Below, piece after piece: positions 1-7,610 of a stretch of DNA of 64,000 nt. Under the pieces are notes generated by a model that was given only the letters and a program-made list of their open reading frames with translations, was not told the DNA's origin and ran no database searches. Source of the stretch: Pseudonocardia alaniniphila (GTDB taxonomy: Bacteria > Actinomycetota > Actinomycetes > Mycobacteriales > Pseudonocardiaceae); the NCBI RefSeq assembly GCF_022524485.1, contig NZ_JAKXMK010000017.1, positions 62,001 to 126,000 on the forward strand, written 5' to 3'. A program made the position numbers and the translations under genes. The number at the start of each line of letters is the position of its first letter. The first letter of the stretch is position 1.

Positions 1-220
1 CTCAGCGCCTTCGACGAAGAACGGGCCGGTCTGCGGGTTGGTGTAGCGAGTGTCCAGGAGCGCGCTCGCCCGGTCCTTCGTGTCGCGCAGCCGGCCGGCG
101 AAGGCGTCATCGGACCACAGCTGCAGCACCGACCCGGGCCGGACCCGCCGGATCGGGGCCGTTCCGCCGAAGCTCCAGCCGTACTGCTCGGGGGTCGGTG
201 CGAACTCGATGACGTCCATG
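1..220 (-). CDS. Acetamidase/formamidase family protein, N-terminal part (runs off the window)
   Basis: The first 73 codons of a minus-strand gene whose 3' end lies outside the window. The N-terminus begins MDVIEFAPTPEQYGWSFGG and continues with a sentence-like stretch around residues 24-45 (IRRVRPGSVLQLWSDDAFAG) that is typical of the start of FmdA/AmdA acetamidase/formamidases, which hydrolyse short amides to ammonia and the acid. The ATG at 220 is preceded by a GGAGGAC ribosome site. It follows the amidase gene by 30 bp in the same direction, so it is probably the last visible gene of the ABC-transporter/amidase operon. The catalytic part cannot be seen. Confidence 0.75.
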
Positions 221-250
221 GTCCTCCGTGCTGTTCGTGACGTGAGCCGA

Positions 251-1465
251 CTAGCGGTCGAGGCGCTTGTAGTTCGGCGCGAAGGCCAGCAGCTCCTCCA
301 CCGACCGCGCGCAATTCAGCAGACGGGCATCGGAGCCCCGCCGGCCGACGAGCTGAACCCCCAGCGGCAGACCGTGCTCTCCCAGCGCCGCGGGCAGGCA
401 GATCGCCGGCGTGCCGGCGAGGCTCCACCTGGTGCAGTAGCGCGGGTCGCCGTTGTCGCCCGCGGGCGGGGCCGTGCCGGAGGCGGGAACGGTGAGCAGG
501 AAGTCCACGGTGGACAGCGCCTCGTCCATCTCGGTGACGAGCTCGGCGCGCCGCTCCTGCGCCTGCTGATACGCGTCGGCACTGATCGTGGCGGCATGGT
601 CGAGCATCTCGCGGACCTTCTCACCGACGAGGTCGACTCGATCGATCCCGAGCCGCCCGATTGCGGCCGCGCCCTCGAACTCCGAGATCGTGCGGTGCAG
701 CGACAGCCCTTCGTCGCCGCAGAGCGGGGTGGTCGACTCGGTGACGCGGGCGCCGGCGTCGGCCAGCTGCCGAGCCGTCCCGTCCAGCACCGCGCGCATC
801 TCGGCACTGGTCACCGACCAGTCCTGCGTGTGGACGACGCCGATCCGCAGCTCCGCGGGTTCCCGAGGCGCCAAGGTCGCGTCGAAACTCAGTTCGCCCC
901 CCGACATGACGTCGGCCGCGGTGCCGGCCAGCCGGACGGTGCGGGCGAAGACCCCCACCGTGTCGATGCTGGGCGCGTAGAGCCACAGCCCGTCGGTGGG
1001 GATCGCGCCGTAGGTGGGCTTGAACCCGACGACACCGCAGTACGCGGCGGGGCGGACGACCGAACCGTTGGTCTGCGTACCGATCGCCAGGGGCACGAGA
1101 CCGACTCCGACCGCGGCGGCAGATCCGCTGGAGGAACCGCCCGGACTGAAGGCGGGGTTCCACGGGTTGCGCGTGGCGTTCGCGCCGAAGTAGGCGAACT
1201 CGCTGGTCACGGTCTTGCCCACGACCACCGCACGCCAGTTCTGTAGCGCCGTGACCGCTGCGGCGGTGCTCGTGGCCTGCCGGGCGGGCACGGCGGTCGT
1301 GCCGAGCCCGGTCGGGAGGCCCGCGACGTCGAACAGGTCCTTGACGCCCACCGCTATCGCGTTCGACCGCTCGTCCGACGGGCCGCGGGACGTGCCGACA
1401 CACGTGAAGGCACGCACCGTCCGGTCCAGGTCGCGCACCCGCTCGAGCTGATCGCTCACCGTCAT
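251..1465 (-). CDS. Amidase signature family hydrolase
   Basis: A 404-residue amidase-signature enzyme (GatA/AmdS type) that should hydrolyse a carboxamide in the cytoplasm. The catalytic triad is visible: Lys42 in GVKDLFDVAG, the cis-Ser in PGGSSSGSAAA (about Ser112) and the nucleophile Ser135 in TNGSVVRPA. The usual DTGGS is QTNGS here, a variation seen in other family members. An in-frame GTG at 1477 would overlap the permease stop as GTGA, but the ATG at 1465 has an AGGAGAG site and is preferred. The gene lies in an operon after an ABC importer and before an acetamidase, suggesting it acts on the imported compound or its product. The substrate cannot be read from sequence. Confidence 0.88.
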   Translation of the reverse strand: MTVSDQLERVRDLDRTVRAFTCVGTSRGPSDERSNAIAVGVKDLFDVAGLPTGLGTTAVPARQATSTAAAVTALQNWRAVVVGKTVTSEFAYFGANATRNPWNPAFSPGGSSSGSAAAVGVGLVPLAIGTQTNGSVVRPAAYCGVVGFKPTYGAIPTDGLWLYAPSIDTVGVFARTVRLAGTAADVMSGGELSFDATLAPREPAELRIGVVHTQDWSVTSAEMRAVLDGTARQLADAGARVTESTTPLCGDEGLSLHRTISEFEGAAAIGRLGIDRVDLVGEKVREMLDHAATISADAYQQAQERRAELVTEMDEALSTVDFLLTVPASGTAPPAGDNGDPRYCTRWSLAGTPAICLPAALGEHGLPLGVQLVGRRGSDARLLNCARSVEELLAFAPNYKRLDR

Positions 1466-1473
1466 CTCTCTCC

Positions 1474-2340
1474 TCACCGTCCTGCCATCGCGAGGAAGCG
1501 CCAGCGCAGGATCACGCGCTCGAGTCTCCCGACCGCGGCCAGGAGCACCAGAGAGAGAAGCCCCACGACGATCAGGTTCGCCAACACGGTGGGCACGTCA
1601 TAGAGGCTCCCGGCGATGAGGATCGCGTGGCCCAGCCCGGAGTCCGAGGAGATGAACTCCCCGATGATCGCCCCGATCAAGGCGAGTCCGGCCGTCAGCC
1701 GCAGGCCGCCACAGATGTTCGTGAGCGACGAGGGCAGCACCAGTAGCCGGAACACCCGCCGGGTGGGCGCCCCCATCGACCGCAGCATCCGGATCTGCAG
1801 CGGGTCGGTGCCGCGTGCCCCGTCGAAGGCAAGTACGAGCGCCGTCACCACGACCGACGCAGCCGACATCACCACCTTCGACGACACGCCGGTGCCGGCC
1901 CAGACGATGACGATCGGCGCCAGCGCAGCGATCGGGGTGGCCCCGAGCAGGGCGATGGCGGGCCGCAGCATCTGCTCCACCAGCCGCGAGCACCAGAGCC
2001 CCACGCCCACGGCCGCTCCGATCACGTTGCCGATCACGAACCCGCACAACGCCTCGACCGCGGTGGTGGCGGCGTCGTGGAGCATCGCCCCCGACCCGAG
2101 GCCGCGCACGACGGTCTGCCAGATGAGCTCGGGGCTCCCGTACAGCAACGGACTGACCGAGCCGGCGTCGACCGCGAACTGCCAGGACGCCAGCCCGATC
2201 GCCAGCAACACGACGTCGAGCACGATCGCCACCCAGAGCGATCGATGCCGCCGCCCGGCCGCATCCTGCCTGCCCGCTGGCCGCGGCGCCGCCGGGAGCT
2301 CGGGTGCCGCCGCCCGGGACAGTTCCTGATCAGCGGTCAT
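1474..2340 (-). CDS. ABC transporter permease, NitT/TauT (SsuC) family
   Basis: A 288-residue inner-membrane permease. After a charged, Pro/Ala-rich cytoplasmic N-terminus (residues 1-35) come about six hydrophobic segments. The EAA-like cytoplasmic loop reads MLRSMGAPTRRVFRLLVLPSS near residues 185-205, where the ATPase docks. The family imports nitrate, taurine, alkanesulfonates, pyrimidine precursors or similar small organics. The upstream neighbours are the cognate ATPase and lipoprotein, and the downstream neighbour is an amidase that nearly abuts it. The gap to the ATPase gene is 73 bp. Substrate is inferred only from the amidases and may be an amide or ureide. Confidence 0.88.
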   Translation of the reverse strand: MTADQELSRAAAPELPAAPRPAGRQDAAGRRHRSLWVAIVLDVVLLAIGLASWQFAVDAGSVSPLLYGSPELIWQTVVRGLGSGAMLHDAATTAVEALCGFVIGNVIGAAVGVGLWCSRLVEQMLRPAIALLGATPIAALAPIVIVWAGTGVSSKVVMSAASVVVTALVLAFDGARGTDPLQIRMLRSMGAPTRRVFRLLVLPSSLTNICGGLRLTAGLALIGAIIGEFISSDSGLGHAILIAGSLYDVPTVLANLIVVGLLSLVLLAAVGRLERVILRWRFLAMAGR

Positions 2341-2413
2341 CGCAGGCCCTCGCTGAGCTCGGCCGGCGCGTCACACAGGCGCTGTGCCATCGGTTCGCGC
2401 GTGATCTCGCACA

Positions 2414-3166
2414 TCACGACTCGATCTCCTGCCAGATCGCGCGCACGTGGTGGCCGAACCCGTCGATCTTCCGCACCTCGACCGGTGCGAGACCCGTAGC
2501 CGCGAACGGGACCTCGTGGACCGCGGCGACCCGGCCGGGACGCCCGGACATGACGAGCACGACGTCCGACACCGCGACGGCTTCGTCGATGTCATGGGTG
2601 ACGAGGACCGCCGTGCCGCCGGACCGCCGGAACCCGAGGAGGAGCTCGGCCTCGAGCTTCAGCTTCGTCTGGTAGTCCAGCGCCGAGAACGGCTCGTCGA
2701 GCAGCAGCAGGGCGGGCTCGATGCTCATCGTCCGGGCGAAGGCCGCGCGCTGCCGCATCCCGCCGGAGAGCTGACACGGGTAGAAGGCTTCGAAGCCCGC
2801 GAGGCCGTAGGTCGGCAGCAGTTCGCCGGCCCTCGCACGGGCCTCACGGCGTGGTGCGCCCTGCGCCTCCAGGCCGAGTGCCACGTTCTGGGTGACCGTG
2901 CGCCAGTCCAGCAGCAGGTCGCGTTGGAACATGTATCCGATGCGCCGGCCCTCGGCGAGCACGGCGTTGTGGACGGAGCCGCTCGCGGGCTCGCCCAGGC
3001 CCGCGACCAGGTTGAGGAGCGTGGATTTTCCGCACCCGCTCGGCCCGACGATCGATACGAACGAGCCGGCGGGCACCTCGAAGGAGACGCCCTCGACCGC
3101 CGTGTAGTCACCGAACCGGACGGTCACGTCGTTCAGCGCCACGGTGGTGGTCACGGTGGCGCTCAC
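2414..3166 (-). CDS. ABC transporter ATP-binding protein, NitT/TauT (SsuB/TauB) family
   Basis: A 250-residue ABC ATPase that powers the importer of this operon. Walker A is GPSGCGKST (about residues 40-48), the signature is LSGGMRQRAAFAR, Walker B is LLLLDEPFSALD and the switch histidine is in LVTHDIDEAV. These are the forms seen in SsuB/TauB. The GTG start at 3166 overlaps the stop of the lipoprotein gene as GTGA, implying translational coupling. A long open frame continues upstream of this GTG, antisense-like inside the lipoprotein gene, and is not coding. Confidence 0.92.
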   Translation of the reverse strand: MSATVTTTVALNDVTVRFGDYTAVEGVSFEVPAGSFVSIVGPSGCGKSTLLNLVAGLGEPASGSVHNAVLAEGRRIGYMFQRDLLLDWRTVTQNVALGLEAQGAPRREARARAGELLPTYGLAGFEAFYPCQLSGGMRQRAAFARTMSIEPALLLLDEPFSALDYQTKLKLEAELLLGFRRSGGTAVLVTHDIDEAVAVSDVVLVMSGRPGRVAAVHEVPFAATGLAPVEVRKIDGFGHHVRAIWQEIES

Positions 3167-4206
3167 TGCCCCTGCACGGTGGCACTGGCGTGCTGGGCGA
3201 AGCTGTTGTCGATGATCTGGTCGAACGGCACGTTGCAGCTGCAGTTGCCGAGCTGGCGGCCCAGGTTCATCAGTGTGGACCAGCCCTGCTGGGAGACCAC
3301 GGTGCTCTCGGCCGGGATGTGGTTGTCGATCTGCCGCTGGATGGCCGCGTCCACCACCTGGGGCGGCAGGTTCGGGAACTCCGTGCGCGCGATCGCCTTG
3401 GCGTCGTCCGGGTCCTGGTAGACGTGCTGCGCGCCCATCTGCAGCGCGGTGACGATCTTCTGGGCGACGTCGGGGTGGGCCCGCACGTAGCTCTCCCTGG
3501 CCTGCAGGCCCGTGTTGGTGAACTCGCCGATCGCGTCGGCCCAGCTGTAGAGGACGTGGGCGCCGTCCTGCACGACGGCCATGTCGACGTTGGGCTCGTA
3601 GGCGACCGCCACGTCCGCCTGGCCGGCCAGCACCGGTCCGATCTCGGTGCCCGGCGACACCGTGGTGATGTGCACGTCCTTGGTGGGGTCCAGCCCCGCT
3701 TGCACGATGCTGTTGGTGAGCACGCTGTGGTTGGTGTTCGGCGGCGGTGACGTCACGAAGGTCAGCCCCGCGAACTGTTTGGGATCCGTGAACGGCGTGC
3801 TGATCTTCTTCGAGACCGCGAAGTACTGGGCACGCGACACCAGTTCGGCCAGGACGAGCCCGTCCCCTCCCTTCTCGCGGGAGATCTCCGCGAGCGTAGC
3901 GTCGCCGAGCGCGAACTGCGCCGAGCCACCCAGTACCGCCGCGAACGCCTGTGAGTCGCCGCCCGCCGCGGACAGGTTCAGGGTGATGCCCTGCTGTGTG
4001 AAGTAGCCCTCGTGCTGGGCGACGTAGAGGTCGATGTACCCGAGGTTGTGCACCGCTTCGGACAGGTTCACGGTGGTGGTGCCGTTCGCCGAGGTGGCGG
4101 CCGGCGTGCCACCCGAACCGCACGCGGCCAGCGCCAGCGCCGAGACGAGCGCGAGCGCCACCAGCCACGGTCGGCGGAGAGCGCCGCGGGGCGCATGGTC
4201 GAGCAT
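3163..4206 (-). CDS. ABC transporter substrate-binding lipoprotein, NMT1/SsuA-like
   Basis: A 347-residue extracytoplasmic solute receptor and first gene of the operon. The N-terminus has positively charged residues, a hydrophobic core and a lipobox ending LALAAC, so the mature protein should be lipid-anchored. The body matches the NMT1/THI5/SsuA fold: GYIDLYVAQHEGYFTQQGI near the start of the mature protein, and the GGSAQFALGDA and AGQADVAVAYEP stretches typical of such receptors. The ATG at 4206 gives the best signal peptide; a GTG at 4224 behind GGGGGA is an alternative. The ligand is unknown; the operon's amidases suggest an amide. Confidence 0.88.
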   Translation of the reverse strand: MLDHAPRGALRRPWLVALALVSALALAACGSGGTPAATSANGTTTVNLSEAVHNLGYIDLYVAQHEGYFTQQGITLNLSAAGGDSQAFAAVLGGSAQFALGDATLAEISREKGGDGLVLAELVSRAQYFAVSKKISTPFTDPKQFAGLTFVTSPPPNTNHSVLTNSIVQAGLDPTKDVHITTVSPGTEIGPVLAGQADVAVAYEPNVDMAVVQDGAHVLYSWADAIGEFTNTGLQARESYVRAHPDVAQKIVTALQMGAQHVYQDPDDAKAIARTEFPNLPPQVVDAAIQRQIDNHIPAESTVVSQQGWSTLMNLGRQLGNCSCNVPFDQIIDNSFAQHASATVQGQ

Positions 4207-4252
4207 TCTCCACCTAACGGACACCAATCCCCCAGCCAGAAAACGAGAACCA

Positions 4253-4277
4253 GATCCGGCGGACGACCCGCCGGATC
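4253..4277. promoter_or_regulatory. Perfect 10-bp inverted repeat upstream of the ABC/amidase operon
   Basis: GATCCGGCGG and CCGCCGGATC separated by five bases, 26-50 bp upstream of the first likely start codon of the transporter operon. A second, shorter palindrome (GAGTTAAACTC, 4307-4317) lies 30 bp further upstream in an AT-richer patch. The position suits an operator for the operon, although a leader hairpin is equally possible. No regulator gene is adjacent. Confidence 0.4.
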
Positions 4278-4761
4278 CGATCCTTTGGTACGTGGCAACG
4301 GAAGTCGAGTTAAACTCATGTGACTGCCGAGTTTCAGGGGATGCCTTGTAGTAACACTTCTCGCCTGCTCGAGAATTGAGCCGCGAATTGCTGAGAGGGT
4401 GGCAATCGCTGTGGTCCGGCTCCTTTTCGTGCCGCCCGACCCTGCCGTTCGTCGGACGGGCGGAGTCCTGGATCAGGCTCAGGATCAGGGATGATGGGGG
4501 TGATGGAGGTCGAGCGGCCGGAGCATCGGGGATTCGACCGGGGGATTCTCTGCCCCTCTGGCGTCGCCTTGCCTCGAGCTTTCATATGGGCCGGCGGCCC
4601 ACCGGTCCGGTCCGGTCCGGCGCGAGCCACCGGATCCGGGCCGGCTCCGGCCGGTGTGACCACCGCAACTCTCGAAACCGGGGCGGAATGTCGGCCGTGA
4701 TCGGCACGGGCGATTCCGTCATTGCCGCGGGCGCTGTGTCAGCGGGGAGCCTTTTCGCCGT
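4278..4761. other. Intergenic region with no gene seen
   Basis: About 480 bp between the transporter operon (which starts here and runs left) and the DUF4180 gene end. The part near 4290-4400 is less GC-rich than its surroundings and is the likely promoter zone of the operon. The part near 4595-4660 is a CCGGT/CCGG-rich low-complexity stretch. Open frames exist on both strands but lack ribosome sites, family resemblance and plausible composition. Confidence 0.5.
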
Positions 4762-5160
4762 TCACTCCGCCGGGGCGGGCTTGCGGGCAAGCCGGTCGCC
4801 CAGCTCGGCGTCGTCGGCCACGAACCACAGGTGACGCCCGCGGTTGCACTCCACCACGAACGCACGCAGCGACGCGCTCCCGGCCAGGAGCTCGGACAGG
4901 TCGCCGCGCACCGCGAGGCGCAGCCGGTAGTTGACGAACTTCTGGACGATCTCGCCCGCGATGCCGGTGGAGAGCGTGAAGAACCCGGGGTCGAGTCGTT
5001 CGACCGGGACGACGACGAGCTCGGCCCGCTGGTACAGCGCCTCGCCGATCACCTCGAGGGCGTCGGCGCTGGTGCGGAGCTTGGGTCCGCCGGGAGCGCA
5101 GGCGAGGACGTGCGTGCCGCGGATGTTCGTCACGGTGTCGGCCACATGCCCAGCGCTCAT
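4762..5160 (-). CDS. DUF4180 domain protein
   Basis: A 132-residue protein matching the DUF4180 family, which is common in actinobacteria and has no established function. The conserved core runs from about residue 30 (ALEVIGEALYQRAELVVVPVERLDP) through FFTLSTGIAGEIVQKFVNYRLRLAV to a C-terminal FVVECNRGRHLWFV motif. The FFxLxTGxAGExxQKFxNY stretch is the family hallmark. The ATG at 5160 is chosen from the family N-terminus; no strong ribosome site precedes it. It is soluble, with no signal or membrane segment, and stands 55 bp downstream of a small membrane-protein gene on the same strand. Confidence 0.8.
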   Translation of the reverse strand: MSAGHVADTVTNIRGTHVLACAPGGPKLRTSADALEVIGEALYQRAELVVVPVERLDPGFFTLSTGIAGEIVQKFVNYRLRLAVRGDLSELLAGSASLRAFVVECNRGRHLWFVADDAELGDRLARKPAPAE

Positions 5161-5215
5161 GCGCACAGTCTCGGTGATGCGAGGGACCGTGGCTCGTGAA
5201 TTTCCGGTGCCTCGG

Positions 5216-5617
5216 TCAGGCCGTCGTGGTAGGCGGGCGGATCCGCCGTCGGCGCACCAGCGCGCCGAGCGCGGCCGCAGCCGCCACACCCGCGACGAGG
5301 GGAGGGGCGAGGAACAGGGCGCCGACGGCCCAGAGGTTGGCGCCGACGACCTCGGCGCTCGCGCTGTAGACGCAGAACAGCACGAACGCCGGTAGGGCGA
5401 CGCCCGCCAATGCCACCAGCACCCCGCGCACGTATCCGGCGGCTCCTGCCAGGGCAGCGAGCCCGGCTGCTGCCCCGGCCCAGTGCCCCGTGCGCACCGG
5501 TGAGGCGAGAGTGTTCGGGTCGCGCGTGGGCACCACGCTCCAGTCGGCCGGGAACACCGCCCACCACAGCACGAATGTGGCGACGGCGAGCAGGGCGGTG
5601 ATCCCTGCGGTGCGCAT
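5216..5617 (-). CDS. Small four-helix membrane protein, unknown function
   Basis: A 133-residue hydrophobic protein with about four predicted membrane segments (near residues 5-22, 44-66, 68-85 and 93-118) and an Arg-rich cytoplasmic tail. Its ATG shares one base with the stop of the upstream osmC-family gene (TGATG), so the two are translated together. I do not recognise a family. The arrangement only suggests a link with the OsmC-type peroxidase gene, and no function should be assigned from that alone. Confidence 0.7.
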   Translation of the reverse strand: MRTAGITALLAVATFVLWWAVFPADWSVVPTRDPNTLASPVRTGHWAGAAAGLAALAGAAGYVRGVLVALAGVALPAFVLFCVYSASAEVVGANLWAVGALFLAPPLVAGVAAAAALGALVRRRRIRPPTTTA

Positions 5618-6093
5618 CAACCGACGTTCACGAACTCGATCACCGGCTCCACGCGCACCGGGGTGGCGAGGCTGTTGGCGATGAAGCACTCGCGGTGCGC
5701 GACCTCCACGAGGTGCCGGACGCGGTCCTCGGTCGGGCCCGCGGCGAGCTGGATCCGCGGCCGCAGCACGATCTCGGCGAGCCGGATCGGGCGGTCGGCC
5801 TCGGGCATCGTGGCCGTGGCCTCGTCGTGGTAGTCACGCACGTCCAGCCGGGCCCGCGCGGCCACCGCGAGGAACGACAGCAGCTGGCAGGACGCCGCGG
5901 CCAGCACCACGAGCTGTTCCGGGTTGAGTTGCGTGGGGTCGCCGCGGAACGCCGGGTCGGACGACAGCGTGAGCTCGGGGGCGGCCGGCGGGGCGGCGCC
6001 CTGGTGCGACCGGCCGTAGTGCTCGTAGCCCGCGGCGGTGGAGCCGGACCACGAGCACGTTGCCTGGTACCGGTGCACGGAGTCCTCAGCCAT
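5617..6093 (-). CDS. OsmC family peroxiredoxin
   Basis: A 158-residue OsmC/Ohr-superfamily protein, a thiol peroxidase that reduces organic hydroperoxides in the cytoplasm. The two redox cysteines lie in VLAAASCQLLSFLAVAARA (about residue 69) and in AHRECFIANSL near residue 137. The N-terminal part (YEHYGRSH and PAFRGDPTQLNPEQLVV) matches the YhfA/OsmC subgroup. TACGGT lies six bases upstream of the ATG (6100-6105 on the minus strand), so the mRNA may be leaderless. It heads a two-gene unit with the membrane protein downstream. Confidence 0.85.
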   Translation of the reverse strand: MAEDSVHRYQATCSWSGSTAAGYEHYGRSHQGAAPPAAPELTLSSDPAFRGDPTQLNPEQLVVLAAASCQLLSFLAVAARARLDVRDYHDEATATMPEADRPIRLAEIVLRPRIQLAAGPTEDRVRHLVEVAHRECFIANSLATPVRVEPVIEFVNVG

Positions 6094-6111
6094 GATCTGA
6101 CCGTAGTCGGC

Positions 6112-6804
6112 TCACGCGAGGTCCCGCAGCAGCTCGGCGAGCTCGGCGGGGCGGTTCTCGGGGATCATGTGGTTCGTCGCGATCTCGTGGTAGCGCCAGG
6201 CCGGGCTCTCCTGCGCGCGCCGTGCCGGCGTCTCGAAGGCGGCCCCGGGATCCACGGTCGCCCGGATGTACGTGCGGCCGAACGGCTGCTCCTCCAGCGG
6301 GGTCGAGAGCCGGACCGGTTCGGTGAGCGTGCCCACCGGTTGCGGGGTGCGGCGCAGGTTCGACCACTCCGCAGCCGCCGGGTCGTCGTACTCCCGCTTC
6401 GGTGGTGGCACGAGCCAGGGAGCCCCGATGTCCGACGCCGGATTGCCGAAGCCCCCACCGGTCAGCGTGGCCAGGCTGTCGCCGTCGGCGGGGACGAACG
6501 CGTCCAGGTAGACGAGCTCGCGCACCCTGGTGCCGATGTGGTCCAGCGCCCCCGTGACGACCATGCCGCCGTAGGAGTAGCCGAGCAGCACGATGTCGTC
6601 GAGGTCCTCGTAGCGCACCACGTTGACGAGGTCGAGCACGTGCGTCGACAGATCGACGTGCGGTCCGGTCAGGTGCGACCGCTCGCCGATGCCGGTGAGC
6701 GAGGGGGTGAAGACCTCGTGGCCGTCGGCGTGCAGCAGCCGCCGGACGAACCGGAAGCCGTACGAGCCACCCCACGCGCCGTGTACCAGTACGAATCGAG
6801 TCAC
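6112..6804 (-). CDS. Alpha/beta hydrolase
   Basis: A 230-residue alpha/beta-hydrolase of the plant-esterase/EstC-like group. FVLVHGAWGG near the N-terminus holds the oxyanion-hole HG motif, the nucleophile elbow is GYSYGG (about residue 83), and a C-terminal histidine lies in EIATNHMIPENRP. The substrate is probably a small ester or lactone but is not resolved. GTG at 6804 is chosen because homologues begin just before RFVLVHG; a GTG at 6834 would overlap the upstream gene by 26 bp. It follows the small membrane-protein gene by four bases. Confidence 0.82.
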   Translation of the reverse strand: MTRFVLVHGAWGGSYGFRFVRRLLHADGHEVFTPSLTGIGERSHLTGPHVDLSTHVLDLVNVVRYEDLDDIVLLGYSYGGMVVTGALDHIGTRVRELVYLDAFVPADGDSLATLTGGGFGNPASDIGAPWLVPPPKREYDDPAAAEWSNLRRTPQPVGTLTEPVRLSTPLEEQPFGRTYIRATVDPGAAFETPARRAQESPAWRYHEIATNHMIPENRPAELAELLRDLA

Positions 6805-6808
6805 GTGA

Positions 6809-7051
6809 TCAACGCTTCGGGACGCCGGCGTCACGAACCCCGATCGGATCGGCCGCCCGCCGGGGAGCGAGCGGGCCTCGGGAACGGCGGCCCAGGAACT
6901 CCCGGCCGGTCTTCAGCACCCGGCTCACCGTGTTCGGGCCTCGCCGTGCCTCGATGAGGTCGCCGATACGCCCGAGCAGCCAGCCCAGCAGCGGCGCCGC
7001 GACCGCCAGGATCAGCCACATCCGCAATCGCGCCGACAAGAACGCCCACAT
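6809..7051 (-). CDS. Small membrane protein with basic tail
   Basis: An 80-residue protein with one strongly hydrophobic segment (residues 10-29) followed by an Arg-rich, Pro-containing tail. The ATG at 7051 has a good GGAGG site eight bases upstream. No family is recognised. It sits just before the alpha/beta hydrolase gene with a four-base gap, so they are probably co-transcribed. Similar short membrane proteins of unknown role are frequent in Pseudonocardiaceae genomes. Confidence 0.55.
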   Translation of the reverse strand: MWAFLSARLRMWLILAVAAPLLGWLLGRIGDLIEARRGPNTVSRVLKTGREFLGRRSRGPLAPRRAADPIGVRDAGVPKR

Positions 7052-7143
7052 CGGGCTCACCTCCGATCTGAGCCGGTCTTTCCGGCCGGGAGCCTATGCG
7101 GGCGCGCTCCATCCCGCACGATCAATTCGCCGGCCGGGCCCGG

Positions 7144-7599
7144 TCACATCTTCGCTGCGGCGCTCTTGATCGCCTCGCGGATGCGGAAGTAGGTGCCGCA
7201 CCGGCAGACGTTCTCGATCTCGTCGATCTCCTCGTCCGTCGGGTCGCTGGTGCGGTTGAGCAGGGCCACCGCGGCCATGATCTGGCCCGGCTGGCAGTAG
7301 CCGCACTGGGCGACGTCCTGTTCGAGCCAGGCCTCCTGCACCGGATGCAGCTGATCGCCGTCGGCGAGCCCTTCGATCGTGGTGATCTCGCGCCCCTCGA
7401 CGTCCGACACCGGGGTGACGCACGGGTTGAACGCCTCCCCGTCCAAATGGGAGGTGCAGGCCTTGCACACGTCGATCCCGCACCCGTACTTCGGTCCGGT
7501 GATCCCCAGCTTGTCGCGCAGGGCCCAGAGTGCGGGCAGGTCGGCGGGGGCGTCGACGGTCACCTCGCGACCGTTGACCGTGAAGCTGTAGCTCGGCAT
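7144..7599 (-). CDS. (2Fe-2S)-binding subunit of a molybdenum hydroxylase
   Basis: A 151-residue CoxS/IorA-type electron-transfer subunit. The plant-type 2Fe-2S site is CGIDVCKACTSHLDGEAFNPC (residues about 40-60, with cysteines spaced 4, 2 and 11), and the second, helical 2Fe-2S site uses CGYCQPGQ (about 100) and CRCGTY (about 135). It passes electrons from the molybdopterin subunit encoded 11 bp upstream. The usual GxCGACT sequence is DVCKACT here. The pair resembles isoquinoline 1-oxidoreductase or periplasmic aldehyde oxidases; the substrate is not known. No separate FAD subunit gene is adjacent. Confidence 0.92.
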   Translation of the reverse strand: MPSYSFTVNGREVTVDAPADLPALWALRDKLGITGPKYGCGIDVCKACTSHLDGEAFNPCVTPVSDVEGREITTIEGLADGDQLHPVQEAWLEQDVAQCGYCQPGQIMAAVALLNRTSDPTDEEIDEIENVCRCGTYFRIREAIKSAAAKM

Positions 7600-7610
7600 G
7601 GCGGGGCCTC

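Noticed and set aside
4376..4834. 152-codon plus-strand frame in the gap before the DUF4180 gene
   Set aside because: No ribosome site, no domain, Arg/Gly/Ser-rich composition, and it runs into the DUF4180 gene on the other strand.
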